From Leptoclinus maculatus (lineage: Eukaryota; Chordata; Actinopteri; Perciformes; Stichaeidae): 64,000 nt of DNA. The notes under the pieces were generated by a model, which saw nothing but the letters and a program-made list of their open reading frames with translations, ran no database searches and was not told where the DNA came from. Shown one piece after another: positions 12,001 through 23,934 of the stretch. Location: positions 13,759,850 to 13,823,849 of the forward strand of contig JAVDOI010000006.1 of NCBI GenBank assembly GCA_032191485.1, in the 5' to 3' direction. Both the position numbers and the translations under genes were made by a program. Within the stretch, counting starts at the first letter, position 1. Each line of letters begins with the position of its first letter.

Positions 12001-15000
12001 TGGATAAAAGCTCTACTTAAAACAAGCTGCACTGGAAGCAGAGCAACTGAGGAAGACAGTAGCTGTGCAATGAGAAAATAAGATAATGGGAACAATATTT
12101 TTATAAATTATAATAATAAAAAAAAAAAAAATATATATATATATATTTTTTTTTTTTGTGATTCTGTTTAGGCCAGCAGAGAAGGCCTTGCAGGCCCTGA
12201 CGGCCTGCCACTGATGGAAATACATTTAGGTGCATAAAGGATTTCAAGAAAAATTGTACTGCCTATTTTACACAAGCTGCAGAAAGATTTTATGAGAAAT
12301 ATTTAGTTAGACATCATCTAAATACTCTATATACTCATATAACAGAACAGTGATGAATGGTTTGTATTGTAGTTCTCTAATGGCTCTGTTTTGTTAATCT
12401 CTCATTATTGTCACCTCTATTAGCCTCAAATTCCAGAGAGAATGGACAGTTTGAGCACACTGAGTGACTCAGCTGTGTGTGGTATGTACAGCACACACTA
12501 ATCGATGTAACAAGACTGGTATCATTAACTTCTATCCAACTGTTTGTTTTAGGGTTTGTTGATTACTGCAGAGCCACTGTGTTCATTGTTGTGGACGTTT
12601 TTGCAGCTTCCATGTCAAGAAGACACGTTCCTCACTCTGCTTCCTGCTCTGGAACAAGAGGCCGATTTAAGGTAGAGATTTTCCTCACATTTAAGGGAGA
12701 GGTAGAATTTTCTTTTAGATCAGTTCAACAGCATTTAACGTCACAGAAGCATTCCAGGATGTCCTGTGAATACCCAGATTTTTCTTTGCTTTTGGCAGAT
12801 AATGTCTGTTCCTCCTGAAGTGGCCAACAGACGAGATGTGAAGCAGAGGAGCTGGAGCAGTGCTGCCTCACCGGCACACCCTGTAGGATACAGTGAGGAT
12901 CACATCCAGGCTGAGGCCATGTCTGCATCCACCACAATTGGTCGTTTCTCTGTGGTCAGCACTGAAGATGACATTACACAGAGGACACGGTGCAGCCGCT
13001 ACTCTGCCCCGCCTGATTTCTACCTGGACACACCTCCGTCCATGGCCAAGCAGGACTCCCTGCCTCGCGCCCTGACCTCGAACTCTATTGCTGTGGATGT
13101 CACGGTCCATGCTCGTTTCCTCTCCTCAGACTCCGGGGCTGACAGCAGCCCTGCAAAGCTGGCTCCTGCCACCCCGTCTCAACATACTCGCTCTGAGCGC
13201 AGAGGAAGTGACCTCATGAAGAGGGCAGTGGCCTTCCTCCGTCGCTCAGGGCGCAGCAGCAGTGTGCAGAGCTCTGACTCACCAAGTAGGCATGGAGGCG
13301 TGCACGGCTCGGCCTATGCCAGCAGCGATAATGACTCAGAGATGGAGGACTCGGACATGAAGAAGGAACTACAGAGACTCCGGGAGAAGTATGTGTAGCC
13401 AGGGGTTTGCTTTTGGCCTTATTAAGTGTCTTCTCATGAAAATATTTTGTCATTTAGCTTGAATGTGACCAGTATATTCCTGCCTCCATCCCCTCAGACA
13501 TCTGAGGGAGATCTCTGAGCTGCAGGCCCATCAGCGGGGGGAAGTGGAGCTGCTGTATCGCCGGCTTGGCAAAGCCCCTCCTACTGGCCTGGGTCTTTCA
13601 CAAGTTGCACCACACAACGGTCGAAGGAAGAGGTCCAACAAGCACAGACTGAAGCCTGGCAAACTCCTCAGCCCTCTGGTTCAGCAATTTAGAAATGTCA
13701 CAACCAAATCTAGTGACTCCAGCAGATCCAGTGAGTAACTTTTATTATAGGCTGAATATTTACAGCAGGAGCAATGAGTATACCATTCTAATGCTTGTGT
13801 GTGTGTGTGTGTGTTTAGGTGCTGCTACGGGTACAGGTGAGCCCACAGTGAGTTTAAATGGCTCTCCAGCCAAAGGGTCTATCCCCACTCACGGCAGGGC
13901 ACGTTCATGCACCAGCCACCTTCCCAGCTCAACCTCAGAGCCCGTTCAGACTCAGCAGCCCTGTTCCCTCAAGGGATCTTTGTCTTCCGATAATATTTAC
14001 GCTGGACTACATGGAGACGGCACCGGCACACAAGCTCCACCTGGACAAGGTAACCACCAGCAACACACATCAGAGCATCTTAGCCGAAAAGTCTTTCCAC
14101 TAATACTAGACTGTAAACATGTAGATTCATCAGAGGATTAATAAACAAATGTTTTATTTGATAAGGTTGCGTATTTCACTGTGTGCTCTTCTTACCTTGG
14201 TTTCTTCTCCCCTCTTTGATTATACTCCTCTACAGGCTGGTCTAATTACCCTCAAACATCTGAGAGAGTGACCTATAAATCCAGTAGCAAGCCACGAGCT
14301 AGATTTCTCAGTGGGCCTGTGTCTTTGTCTATCTGTTTGTATCTCTTCTCTTCCCGCATAACTTCATTCTTTTGTTTTCCATTGTTATTATCTATTTCTC
14401 TACTTTTAGCTAACTGATATCTTTTTTCCGTCTTTGCCAAATATTCTGCGACACCGCTGGGCTTTCTTACGTTTATTCTCGTCATTATCACCTGCCTTTA
14501 TCTTGTATTTTTGCTGGCACAGAAGTAAATTGCTTATTCAAACCCCTGAAGTGTGAACTTTAGGTAAAAGTAAAGTAAAGATTTGGATTGATTAAATGTT
14601 TTTTTTTTTTTTTTTAAACAAGAATAATTTATACTAAGAATCATTTGTTTCCGTTTATTGGACAATTACCTTGTTTCAGAAGCGTGAGGTTTGGATAATC
14701 AAGGTTATGGGCACTAGGCCTATCTCACATTTCAAGTGTCTCTTACTGATGCTTGTACTATTTATCCACCTTATACCATACATATATTTTTGTTATTTAT
14801 CCACCATGCATTACTAGGCAATGGACGTCTGCATGCCACATGCACCCCGACATGCTATAACATTTCTAATCTCTCATCTCTTTTTAACCTCTCTCTCTCT
14901 ATCACTGCAACACTGCACTTTGATATGGCTCTCACCTCGACCACTTGCATGATTTTGCCAATAAATGGACAGTTTTGTTTTAGGGGGCTGATTGCTTTGC

Positions 15001-16316
15001 TTGGTTTTAGTTGGTCCTATGATTTGCGGCAGTATTCAGCAGCTTTGTTTTGCACTGCATCCAGTTATTGGACAATATTAATGGCAATGAACATTTGTTT
15101 AAAATCTTTTTTGTCTTATAGGGTCAACACTGAAGCGTCTTTGTCTTGGTAAAGAACGTGGCAACAGTATGTAGAACTACAGTGTCTCACTAAAAGCCTC
15201 ATGTTTGTTTATATCAGTCTAATCAGCTCAATAAACAGGATCTCATGGTATGTGTGTCTCCCCAGGGTCTGGAGCCGGGCCGGGGGCTTTCAATCAATCA
15301 CAGCAGCCGCCTACAGGTGCCACGCCTCCTTCTCATCAGCCAGTGATGGGACTGGCCCAAGCTCAGGCCAATAACAGCAACAACAAGACAGGCACATACA
15401 CCAGCTCATCCATGAGCGCCAGTGAAAACAACCTGCCTGAAGACTTGCAGCGGCTGATGGAGGACTGGGCCCAGGAGGTTCTTATCGTCACCCACAGGCC
15501 GCGCACTAACTCTCTGAGCATCAGTGGGCAGCAGCTTTGGAATCAGGTTGTGCCTCGAACACGTGGACAGCTGGCTAGTGCTTCAGATGTGAGTTTCATG
15601 CTAGTGATGTACCACTTTGTGTTCCACCAGCCTTGCGGTTAAAAGAAACAAAATGATTAAAATCTTAAACACCCTATTTATTTAATTATTTAGTTAGTTA
15701 GTTAGCTGAGGTCACAATGTTTGTTTTTTTATTGCTGCGCAGACAACACACAGATATATACCTTCCCTTGAGACCTGATGACCCAAGAAGCATAGCTGCT
15801 ATTTTAGACTGTCTTAATGATATCAACCCTATCAGTCCCATTGAAAGTGCCCTTCGCCCCTTGTCTGTTAACATGAAGTCCATTGCCAGAAACTTAGGGG
15901 TACTATTTTATTCAGATTTAAGCTTCAAACCCAGTGGCGGCTGGTGGAACATTTTCTTGGTAGGGCTGTGCCACATCCAATCAATTTCAGCAAACATCCC
16001 AGAATGATTTAATGCAAACAAATTAAGGTATCAAACGCGCATTACTACTTTGCAGTTAAATATTTAACATTTATTCCAACACGAAAAAAAGCAGTAAATA
16101 ACACTTTCACAAACACGTCAGGACATCTTATTTTAGTCACCCTCACAGGGAATTCAGTATAATATAATATATATAACATATAATAATATTCTGTATAATA
16201 TAATAATATATATATATATCATATAATATTCTGTATAATATAATAATATATATATCATATAATATTCTGTATAATATAATAATATATATGTCATATAATA
16301 ATATTCACTATAATAT

Positions 16317-16366
<50 letters not shown>

Positions 16367-18106
16367 ATAATATATATATATATATATAACTATATATCCA
16401 TTTCTCAGACAGGTGCTTCATGTCCCTCACTCCCTAACTGTCCATGCTGGTTCTGTCCCCGTTGTTTTAAAAAGATAAATAAGTTATTATTATGACGTCA
16501 TCCAGCTAGTCAAACCTGTCTGGTGTACAGCTAGTAGAGAAGCTTCATGTACTGCTTCTCTTTCCTGCTAGTCTGCTGTCTGATTGTGAGGTCAGGCTGA
16601 TCTGGGATCAGCTCTTTCAGTAGTTTCTCCTCTCAGTTCTCCTCTCAAACGGGTCTTGGAGGAGTAGTGCTCACACTGGCGCTCTCCTGTAGAGACTTCT
16701 CCTGACGAGAACGCGCAGCTTGGGGCAGAATTAAAACTGCCCCAAGCTGAATCTATTTGAGGACGCTGATTGGCTGAATTGTATGTCACTCATTTATATC
16801 TTTACTCAGCATTGGCTAAACTGCTTTATAGACCCGCCTCTTTGGGGCAGTTTTTCCAGCGCCCCAGCCAGCTGAGACGTGCACACACAGAGAGGAAGAG
16901 CAGACAGGCAGAGAGGACAAGCAGGAAAAGCATATATTTACCGCAGATATCATATTTTACACATATTACTGGGTGATTCCATGTTTCAAAAACACAAATA
17001 TTGACAATTTGTATAGTTTATTTTTATTTTAAATTTTATTTTTATTTTTATTTTTATTTTTTGTAGCTCTAGGGGGGGCGGCGCCCTAGCGCCCTCTATG
17101 GACCAGCCGCCACTGTTCAAACCACAAATCACAAAAGTCGTCCAGTGCTGGTTCCTTCAAATTATAACCATCTCCAAAATCAAACCAATCCTCTCTCACC
17201 CTGACCTGGAAAAAGCAATTCATGCATTTATCTTTTCAAGACTTAACTACTGTAACTCCCTCCTCTCTGGAGTCACTCTCTCGCCTCCAACTAGTTCAGA
17301 ACGCAGCAGCTCGGCTTCTCACTGCTTTTAAACAGAGGACATCACATCAACCCAAACCTGGCTTCTCTTCATTGGCTCCCTGTTCGTTTTAGAATTGATT
17401 TTAAGATTTTACTGATCACTTTTAAAGCACGTATGGGTCTGGCCCCAAAATATATAGAAAAAATGTTGACCCCCCCCCCTATGAGCAGGCTCGCAACCTT
17501 AGATCCTCAGGTGGGGCCCTTCTGGCTGTTCCAAAGTCAAGGCTGAAAAGTAAAGCTGACCGTGCGTTTGCCATCAGGGCCCCTCGGCTTTGAAACTGAT
17601 TGTGCGAGCCTTATCTGAGGAGATAAGGCTCGCACAATCAGTAATCTCTTTTAAATCACTTCTTAAAACCCATTTTTACATTTTAGTTATTATTTAATTT
17701 TTTACGAAAATATATTATTTATTGTATTCCTTAGTTCATTTTTATCGTATCGATTGGTTTCATTGTTTGTGTGGTATTGTGTAAATGCAGTTAATCATTA
17801 TTGTTTTGTTAGGTATCATGGACAGCTCCAGGTTCAGAGGCCTGCAGTCTTCCCCTGTCACGGCCTGATGGCCCGGGGTCAACAATGATGACCAGCCCCT
17901 CCACAGGGCCCCATCCCAGCTATCAGCTACACCCTCCTGCTCCATTCAGGGCCTTGTCCTTGCCTCTCTCTAATAGCCAGTGGTCTGGGTTGCTCTTTCA
18001 ACTTCCTTCAGGAGTCTTTGCCTTTCCTGCCGTGCCCTCGGCCCAGGACGCCCCCGGCCCCATTCCGTCATATCAGCCACCCAACCCCAAAGCCAGGACT
18101 CTCTAA
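77..18106 (+). CDS. WNK serine/threonine kinase, C-terminal half (5' part outside window)
   Basis: WNK kinases phosphorylate OSR1/SPAK and so control cation-chloride cotransporters. Proposed exons: 77-126, 235-397, 492-608, 693-863, 7321-7363, 7480-7605, 7759-8630, 12424-12481, 12607-12671, 12799-13388, 13498-13730, 13819-14049, 15266-15588 and 17813-18106 (stop). All have AG/GT borders and phases that join. Exons 235-863 encode the autoinhibitory/CCT segment, with the family hallmark VECQLETHNHKMVTFKFDLD. The Pro/Ser-rich middle leads to RFxV-type motifs: GRFK at the 12671/12799 junction and RFSV at 12943-12954. A coiled coil spans the 13388/13498 junction (LREKHLREISELQ), followed by the SSDNIYAGL segment and the late motif LPEDLQRLMEDWAQEV at about 15440. 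The kinase domain lies upstream of base 1. The paralogue is not settled: WNK1, 2 and 3 all resemble it. Exon edges in the low-complexity parts are less certain. Confidence 0.9.
864..1690 (+). other. WNK intron, no gene seen
   Basis: This is the first part of the large WNK intron 864-7320. It is AT-rich and holds only short shadow reading frames. No conserved coding, RNA or transposon end was recognised before the antisense gene begins. Confidence 0.5.
1692..1697 (-). terminator. Poly(A) signal of the nested gene
   Basis: AATAAA on the minus strand lies 46 bases after the TAG of the nested antisense gene. It gives the gene a compact 3' end. Confidence 0.6.
1743..6233 (-). CDS. Unrecognised nested antisense gene: about 1,132-residue protein with about 23 tandem 46-residue charged repeats
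   Basis: Four exons in minus-strand order: 6233-6204 (ATG), 6040-5976, 5160-5085 and 4970-1743 (TAG). All borders are AG/GT, phases join, and AATAAA lies at 1697-1692, 46 bases past the stop. The N-terminus reads MSRWFSCCRKKSKC. The end of exon 3 into exon 4 repeats the pattern as WWFRLCRKKSR, so a Trp-Phe/Cys/Arg-Lys-Lys-Ser module occurs twice. The vicinal cysteines beside basic residues suggest a lipidated membrane anchor (inference). Exon 4 is almost entirely a 138 bp unit with motifs ENNTETLRQQKKEQDQEEVV, FKGLTEEEEIRLG and HETVLQREEKS. It is highly charged, Cys-poor and probably helical. Copies differ only by Glu/Lys, Phe/Cys, Val/Leu and a one-residue deletion. I do not recognise the family. 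The gene sits wholly inside a WNK intron on the opposite strand. A non-coding decayed copy remains possible. Confidence 0.66.
1783..4940. repeat. 138 bp minisatellite, about 23 copies
   Basis: The period is exactly 138 bp; for example the same 10-mer starts at 1783, 1921 and 2059. About 23 copies are nearly identical, and one copy near 2860 lacks 3 bp. The period is a multiple of three and the unit has few stops, so three frames stay open for about 3.2 kb. The minus frame that joins the spliced exons is taken as coding. Confidence 0.97.
6166..6365. repeat. Tandem duplication of the nested gene's first-exon region
   Basis: Two roughly 95 bp copies lie side by side, at about 6166-6268 and 6269-6365. 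The lower copy holds the minus-strand ATG exon. In the upper copy the ATG is replaced by ACG, while the WFSCCRK-type segment is kept. Only the lower copy can start the protein. Confidence 0.75.
6484..7261. mobile_element. Non-autonomous DNA transposon with GGGGTGTAACG termini, host of a SINE
   Basis: The ends are exact 14 bp inverted repeats: TTAGGGGTGTAACG at 6484-6497 and its complement at 7248-7261. Both ends are rich in CGTACCG/GAACCG sub-repeats, as in a widespread teleost element. No transposase is present. The flanks are AT-rich, so the target-site duplication is unclear. The superfamily is probably hAT-like but not proven. Confidence 0.7.
6616..6850 (+). mobile_element. tRNA-derived SINE inside the DNA transposon
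   Basis: The head looks like a tRNA gene, with a box A-like stretch near 6628 (GTGGCTCCCTGGGTTAAG) and a box B near 6672 (AGGTTCAATCC). The tail is a LINE-like 3' region ending in AT-rich simple repeats. It follows a roughly 40 bp T-run. Confidence 0.7.
8631..9251 (+). other. WNK intron sequence, nothing recognised
   Basis: AT-rich intronic DNA between the long proline-rich exon and the hAT element. No exon or element end is visible. Confidence 0.5.
9260..12213. mobile_element. 2.95 kb hAT-type element with 8 bp target duplication
   Basis: The left end reads CAGTGGCGGGCCGTGC and the right end CGGCCTGCCACTG, imperfect inverted repeats of the CAGTGG class. ATGGAAAT flanks both sides (9252-9259 and 12214-12221), the 8 bp duplication typical of hAT. 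No long transposase frame survives. A second left end (CAGTGGCGGGCCGTGC) lies at 11092, suggesting a nested or internally duplicated copy. A 20 bp tandem duplication with GCCGGCCGGC lies near 10005-10044, and an AT/poly-A/poly-T stretch near 12105-12160. Confidence 0.85.
12943..12954 (+). other. RFxV motif codons (RFSV) in WNK
   Basis: It encodes RFSV in the context IGRFSVVSTEDD. In WNK kinases, RFxV peptides dock the conserved C-terminal domain of OSR1/SPAK. Confidence 0.7.
14236..14417 (+). CDS. Possible alternative 3'-terminal exon of the WNK gene
   Basis: A good acceptor (CTCCTCTACAG) at 14235 opens a frame in phase with the exon ending at 14049. It encodes about 60 residues, first polar (SSSKPRARFLSG) and then hydrophobic, to a TGA at 14415-14417. 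It would replace the exons from 15266 onward. No family match is known to me, and it may be intronic chance. Confidence 0.22.
15932..17115. mobile_element. Non-autonomous hAT element in the LINE fragment
   Basis: The termini CAGTGGCGGCTGGT and ACCAGCCGCCACTG are inverted. TTCAAACC occurs immediately before (15924-15931) and after (17116-17123), an 8 bp target duplication. The body has no transposase and contains the AT/CA microsatellite 16150-16395 plus a TATTTT-rich tail. Removing it restores the flanking LINE reading. Confidence 0.88.
16150..16395. repeat. AT-rich and (CA)n microsatellite
   Basis: Repeated TATAATAATATA units are followed by (CA)n at about 16320-16350 and (TA)n. Confidence 0.9.
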
Positions 18107-20150
18107 CCTGAGTAGCATTGTGTCTTCCAACTCCGTTACCAAAAAGAAATGTCATCATAGGTCCAGTCCATTGTATGTGAATATACTGTATAGATTTAAC
18201 CGGCATGTATCTAATCATATGTACATACTCTATTAGTTTTTTATGCGTTTTATGTTATTTGTTTAATTTGCATAAACATACCTCATGTCCATATTACAGT
18301 CCATAATCCTTGAGTGCAGTGTAAATGTAGTAGTACATTAAAAGATGTATAATTAGCCCAATCAGGCTTAGAAGAGCAGATTTTTGTTATTGCTTAGAAA
18401 TGTACCATTCCACTCATTGAATGTTCATAATGCAGTGTTCATTCATGGTACGTTGCCGTTTGTATATATATATTAATTCCTGTTTGTCTGTACATAGCTC
18501 CAGTGTTTGTACAGGTAACATTAGATAATCCATTGGTCGGTGATGCAGATATGTGTCTTAATGCGACACCTTATTAGCCACCATCATGCCGTCACTGTGA
18601 ACACTTGACATCCTGGTCACTAGGACCAGTCGCTTTACTCTGCTCTCTCAGTCCAAGGATAGGTTTCATTCTTCATCGATGAAATGCTTCCAGCACAAGC
18701 GCTTAAAATATCCTTAAGAGATTTGAATGAACTTGAATTTTGTCTTCAGGTGAAAAAACACCTGTGAGAGTGCCTTGAATTGCAGTTTCAGTTTTATGAA
18801 GAAAAGCATTTAGATTCCAAGCAGACTCTAGATATTCTATATATATATATATATGCTTTCACCTCCAAAAGGTAAATTATGTGATTTGAATAATGAATGT
18901 TGATTGACACATATTTACTTTAGCAACAAAACACTATAATCTGGTTATGTTGCAGTTAATGAAATATCACAGATTGTAAAACAAAATCTTGTTCATTGGA
19001 GTCATTTTCCTGTGCTCTGCTACCTGCACCACCGCCTGCATGAATACATTGATATTCTGTGTGTGCACAGGTTGAAGTGGTGAGTTAAGATAAATTGACA
19101 TTAAGACCGTATGACCTGGAAGGCTGAAGGACCCGACATATGAGTCAGAATCATGATCATACCAGACCTTTACTAATGCAGTCTGTAGCTTAACATATCG
19201 TTGCCTTTGTGGTTTTTACGAGATAACTGGCTGTTTGATACATGTTGATGATATGGTGACGTTAGAGGCACATGAAGAATGTGAATTATTGAGAAGCCTG
19301 TTTGAGAGAACTCTTTGACATGTTATTTGTATAATGCATAGGTTTTCTAAATTATATTTATTCAATGCTGGCCTCACAAGATCATCTGGCTCATACAGTT
19401 AATTGTATGTACTATGGCTGACTTAATTCAAAGATCTCCAACAAATATTACGCTATCACGCTATCAGTTATTTCAATAGTGCTGCCTCAAAAACTACACT
19501 TACTTCTCTTGTGTAACTTTACTTAGCAGATTTCTCTCTTAAGAATAGTTTGTTGAATGCACCAATAGGATGATGTATCCTGGTAAAACAAAGTAGTGGC
19601 AAAAAAAATCCACGCAGTAAAGAAGTAGGTTGGGTGTAATGATCCAGATCCAGTATGGGTCAAGCTCCAGAAAAGCTGTAACCTAAATTTCACATAATGC
19701 AGCTCAATATCATCTTTGGCATCATCATTATTTTTCTAATTTTCAGAACCACATTATACAACAGTGGAAGTAATAATACGTTAACTGGACTTTATGTATA
19801 AAATTGGTGGAGTGCCGCTTCAAAAAACCTTCCATGTCAACACAGTGTGACAATATTTTGATTTAAACTGAATATTTTGTTTTAAATGCAAAATTTCTTC
19901 CATGATGAAATATAGATTTTTTTCTTTTTCCTGAGAACATCTCCTATGCAGCTATTTTCATTGTGCTTTACACGGTAAATCCTGTATTTGATCTCTTTAA
20001 TGCTTGCAATGAAAGCGAGGTGTATGGTTCCCTTTGCCTGCTGTATCACCTGTTTTCCCTGCCAATTCCTGACCTCGTCAGATCGGTACATTTCACAAAA
20101 ACTGTACATACTTGAAGATAGAAATAATAAATTCATTTTTGCTTGACACC
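18107..20150 (+). other. Probable 3'UTR of the WNK gene
   Basis: This is AT-rich sequence after the WNK stop with no further exon. The plausible end is the AATAAA at 20126-20131, about 400 bases before the ITIH start codon. Confidence 0.5.
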
Positions 20151-20531
20151 ATACAATATGAATCACATACTTGTTTCATTCACTTGGTCTGTTTGCATGA
20201 AAGGTTTCAGTGTTCCTCGGCAAAGTAGGCAGGCTGGACCCAGTAAAGCTCACGTAAGCGGTTGAAGTTCTGATAAAGTTCAGCTTTTTTTTAATCCTGT
20301 CCTGAATTTTTCTGATAGCTCTATGTGGGATTCCTGGCAGTATGCAGAGGAGGAAAGTGGGTGGTAATATGTATTTGTGTGTGCAAGTGACTGAGTTGTT
20401 GAAACAGCGGACAGAGAAAGAGGAGTTTGCCCTTTTAAAAACAAGATTATGTACACAGTGATGTTGTCCTTGTCTGTTTGAGTTTAAAAGACAGTTTTAG
20501 CTGCCTGTGTTGCACTCTGGTGGGGGAAATC

Positions 20532-23500
20532 ATGGAGAGAGCTGTGGTGCAAATCACCCTTTTTGGGCTGCTGCTGGCTTTGGCCACCACACTACCAAAC
20601 AAGGTAAGGCCACAAAATCAGACAAAGAGGTACTGTAAGGAAACTGAGTTTATGAAATATATCTATTTAGGTTAGGGTTACGGAAAAACTATCGAGAACG
20701 ATTGTAAGTAAACAATTCAGTGTCCTTATTAGTCATTACATTTCATGGTTAAGACCTGGTAAATGTTAAGGAGTATTGGGAGTGTGCAAGTACTTAACTT
20801 CAGTAAATGTACTAAAACCACACTGTGAAAATTGAATTCAAAACCTTTTTAAAGTAAAAGTATGTCAATGTTATCAGCAAAATGAGCTTTAAGTATCAAA
20901 AGTAAAAGTACTCATTCTGAAGTGAAATCATCCGTCTGTGTTTCACCATTATATCTTTTTGGATTAATATTATTGCTGCATGAATGTCTATGTTTCTACT
21001 GTAGATGTTCAAGGATGTGCTAATGTTAAATACTTTATATACTAGTTAGTCTACAGTAATGCATCATATTCTATATGATCATCATATGTCTGTAGCATTG
21101 CTGTCCTGTGAGAACCACATTTTTAAGAACTTTTCATGAGTCAGAAAAACAGCCCTGTTTTCAGCCTTATGACGATGCACTTTCCAGCTGATTCAAGGTG
21201 GTTTTCAAGTTAGTAGGAGACTTTTCTCAAACCATAATACTTGAATACTCAAGTAAAATACCTTGAATTTTTACTTTAGTGAAGTATTGAGTAAATATAC
21301 TTAGTTAAATTCCACCAATGCAAAACACTGGATAAATAACAAGAATGGGGTGTTTCTGCAGTCAGACCAATGAGATTCCACTGATGCCACCCACCACAAC
21401 ACTTTATCTGATCTTTGGTCAGCTAGTCGTCAGCCTGCAAAATAAACTGAGCTATTTATTTTATTGTGAAATGCGCCTCCTCCTGTATTTGTTCAGGATG
21501 ACTGGGATATCTACAGCTTTCACATGAACTCAACGGTGACCAGTCGTTATGCAACCACTGTCATCACAAGCCGCGTGGCCAATCGTATGGATGAGTCAAA
21601 GGAAATAGAATTTCAAGTCCGGATTCCTAAGAACGCCTTCATCAGTAAATTCAGAATGTGTGTGAAGCAAAAAATTATATTTACAAGAATTTTCATTTCA
21701 TTATACATTAAAAAACCATGAAGATAAATCTTCACATCTTTACATAAACACAGACTTCTCCTTGGTCTTTCTTCAGGTTTATAGATGGCCAAGTCTACGA
21801 TGGTGTTGTGAAAGGCAAAGAGACAGCTCAGCAGCAGTACAATGAAGCTGCGTCCCGTGGCGAAAGTGCTGGGCTTGTCAGGTACATGGATCAATGGATT
21901 CTTTTATTGCCAGGTCTTGTACAGGTTGTTTTAATATTTTACTTTGAAAAAAAAAAGCCTTGTGTGTCCTTCAGGATAAAAGAGAAGAATAAGAAAAAAA
22001 TTATCTTTTGTACAAAATAATGGTGTTTTTTTTCTGACTTCTTCTATCTTCTATTTTTAACATCTTTAAGTCTTTAAAATCCTTCAAATAAAACAATCTG
22101 AGAAGAAAAAAACTCACTCTTAATTTGAACTACTCACATCTCACACCCACACTAAGATCATAAGAAGGGGGAACCACTGCTTTAAAGAAATGATTATCGT
22201 GTCTGTTGCAGTTCTGTAGGAAGGACCCTGGAGGAATTCAAGACCTCTGTGACCGTGGCTGCTCACAAAAAGGTCACCTTTGAACTCACATATGAGGAGC
22301 TGCTGAAACGCAGGCTTGGCAAGTACGAGCTTCAGATCCACGCTCGACCCATGCAGCCTGTCAAAGACTTCAAGGTGTGTCTCCTGTTGGTATCTATTCA
22401 GGAAAACAATGACGGGGTAGAAACATCTCCCATGGTCTGAGCTTCTAACTATTTCATTTCATTCTTAATGCCAGGTTGATGTGTACATTAATGAGGAAGC
22501 AGGCATCAACTTCATCAAGGTTAAGGGAGGACTAAGCACCAAAGCGCTGGCTAATGCTATCACCAAAACACATGTGGACAAACAGGTACAGCATGCAGTG
22601 ATTCAAAATTCTGGAACTCAATTCTTATTCCGACCCATATTTAACTGTTTAACTATATCATAATGACACGACAATGCCACTGGACATACAACATTCTGTC
22701 TTATTGCTCATCCTTGTGCACGTCTCTTAGTATCATTCATTCATTTTTATATACTGGATTTCTATATGCACTTTCCAAACAGTTATCACTTTCTGGTTTG
22801 ATGCCACACTGCATCTCTGCCCAGACACAATACAGTTGAATCTAACCAAATTAAATCAAAGGCAGAAGCTCATCTTTTTTACCAATAAACCCGTTCAAAC
22901 GTCTATCAAGCCTGATTCATCCTGTTTCCAGGCGTGGGTGTATTTCTACCCGACAGAGGACCAACAGAAAACGTGTGACAGCTGTGGAGAGCAGGGTATG
23001 AATGGAGATCTGGTTATTGTTTATGATGTCAACAGGAACCCCTCACTGGGAGACATCAAGGTAAAGAAAGAGTGCATTTCCTGACTGCTAACTTTGAATT
23101 GTCAATTAGCATTGTTACAAAATACCATACTTCAGCTACTTTAACTTCCTGTCTTTTCAACACTCTTTTCTAACCATTCAAACTTTCTTTCCCCCAAGAA
23201 ATCAGATCGGTACTTCGTTCATCACTTTGCTCCATCTAATCTTGCCAGCATACCAAAAAATGTTGTCTTCATTATTGATCAAAGTGGCTCAATGCACGGC
23301 AAAAAAATGCAACAGGTATAGTATTGTGTGAGTGTGAGTTTGTGACAGATTTCCACTGTAGCACTGGAGGCTTTTACTCCTTTTCAGTTAATTAAGTCTA
23401 TTATGTTTATTAAAGCAATAAACAAACACACGTTAATCAAATAGTATTGCATGGTTTCTTAATTGTATAAAAGCTCTAATGTGTGAATGATGTTTTTGCC

Positions 23501-23899
23501 CAGACCCGGATAGCATTGATCCACATCTTGAGTGACCTGGCAGAGGACGACCACTTTGGTCTTATCACTTTTGATAGCAGCATTTTTCACTGGAAACGAG
23601 AACTTGTTCAGGCCAACATGGAAAATTTGGAGAGTGCCAAGACATTTGCACGCAAAATTGTCGAAAGAGGATGTGAGGTTTTAAATAAATATTTTATGAA
23701 GGGTTGGGAACATTGGACAGCAGAACGGTGGTAATGACACGTTTTCATTTTAATTTCAGCCACTGACATTAACAAAGCAGTGTTGGAAGGAGCACGTATG
23801 CTGAATGCACATCCCAGAGAAGGTTCAGCGTCTATGCTTATACTTCTCACTGATGGAGACCCTACCTCAGGTTACAATAAAACACACACACACACACAC

Positions 23900-23934
<35 letters not shown>

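Larger units (their letters stand above)
15720..17660 (+). mobile_element. Degenerate L2-like LINE 3' fragment, split by a hAT element
   Basis: Broken frames encode the end of a non-LTR reverse transcriptase protein. They include LPLRPDDP, RNLGVLFYSDLSF, HAFIFSRLNYCNSL and the hallmark HWLPVRFRIDFKILLITFKA. Frameshifts and stops show it is dead. It is interrupted at 15932-17115 by a younger element and lies in the last WNK intron. Confidence 0.75.
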
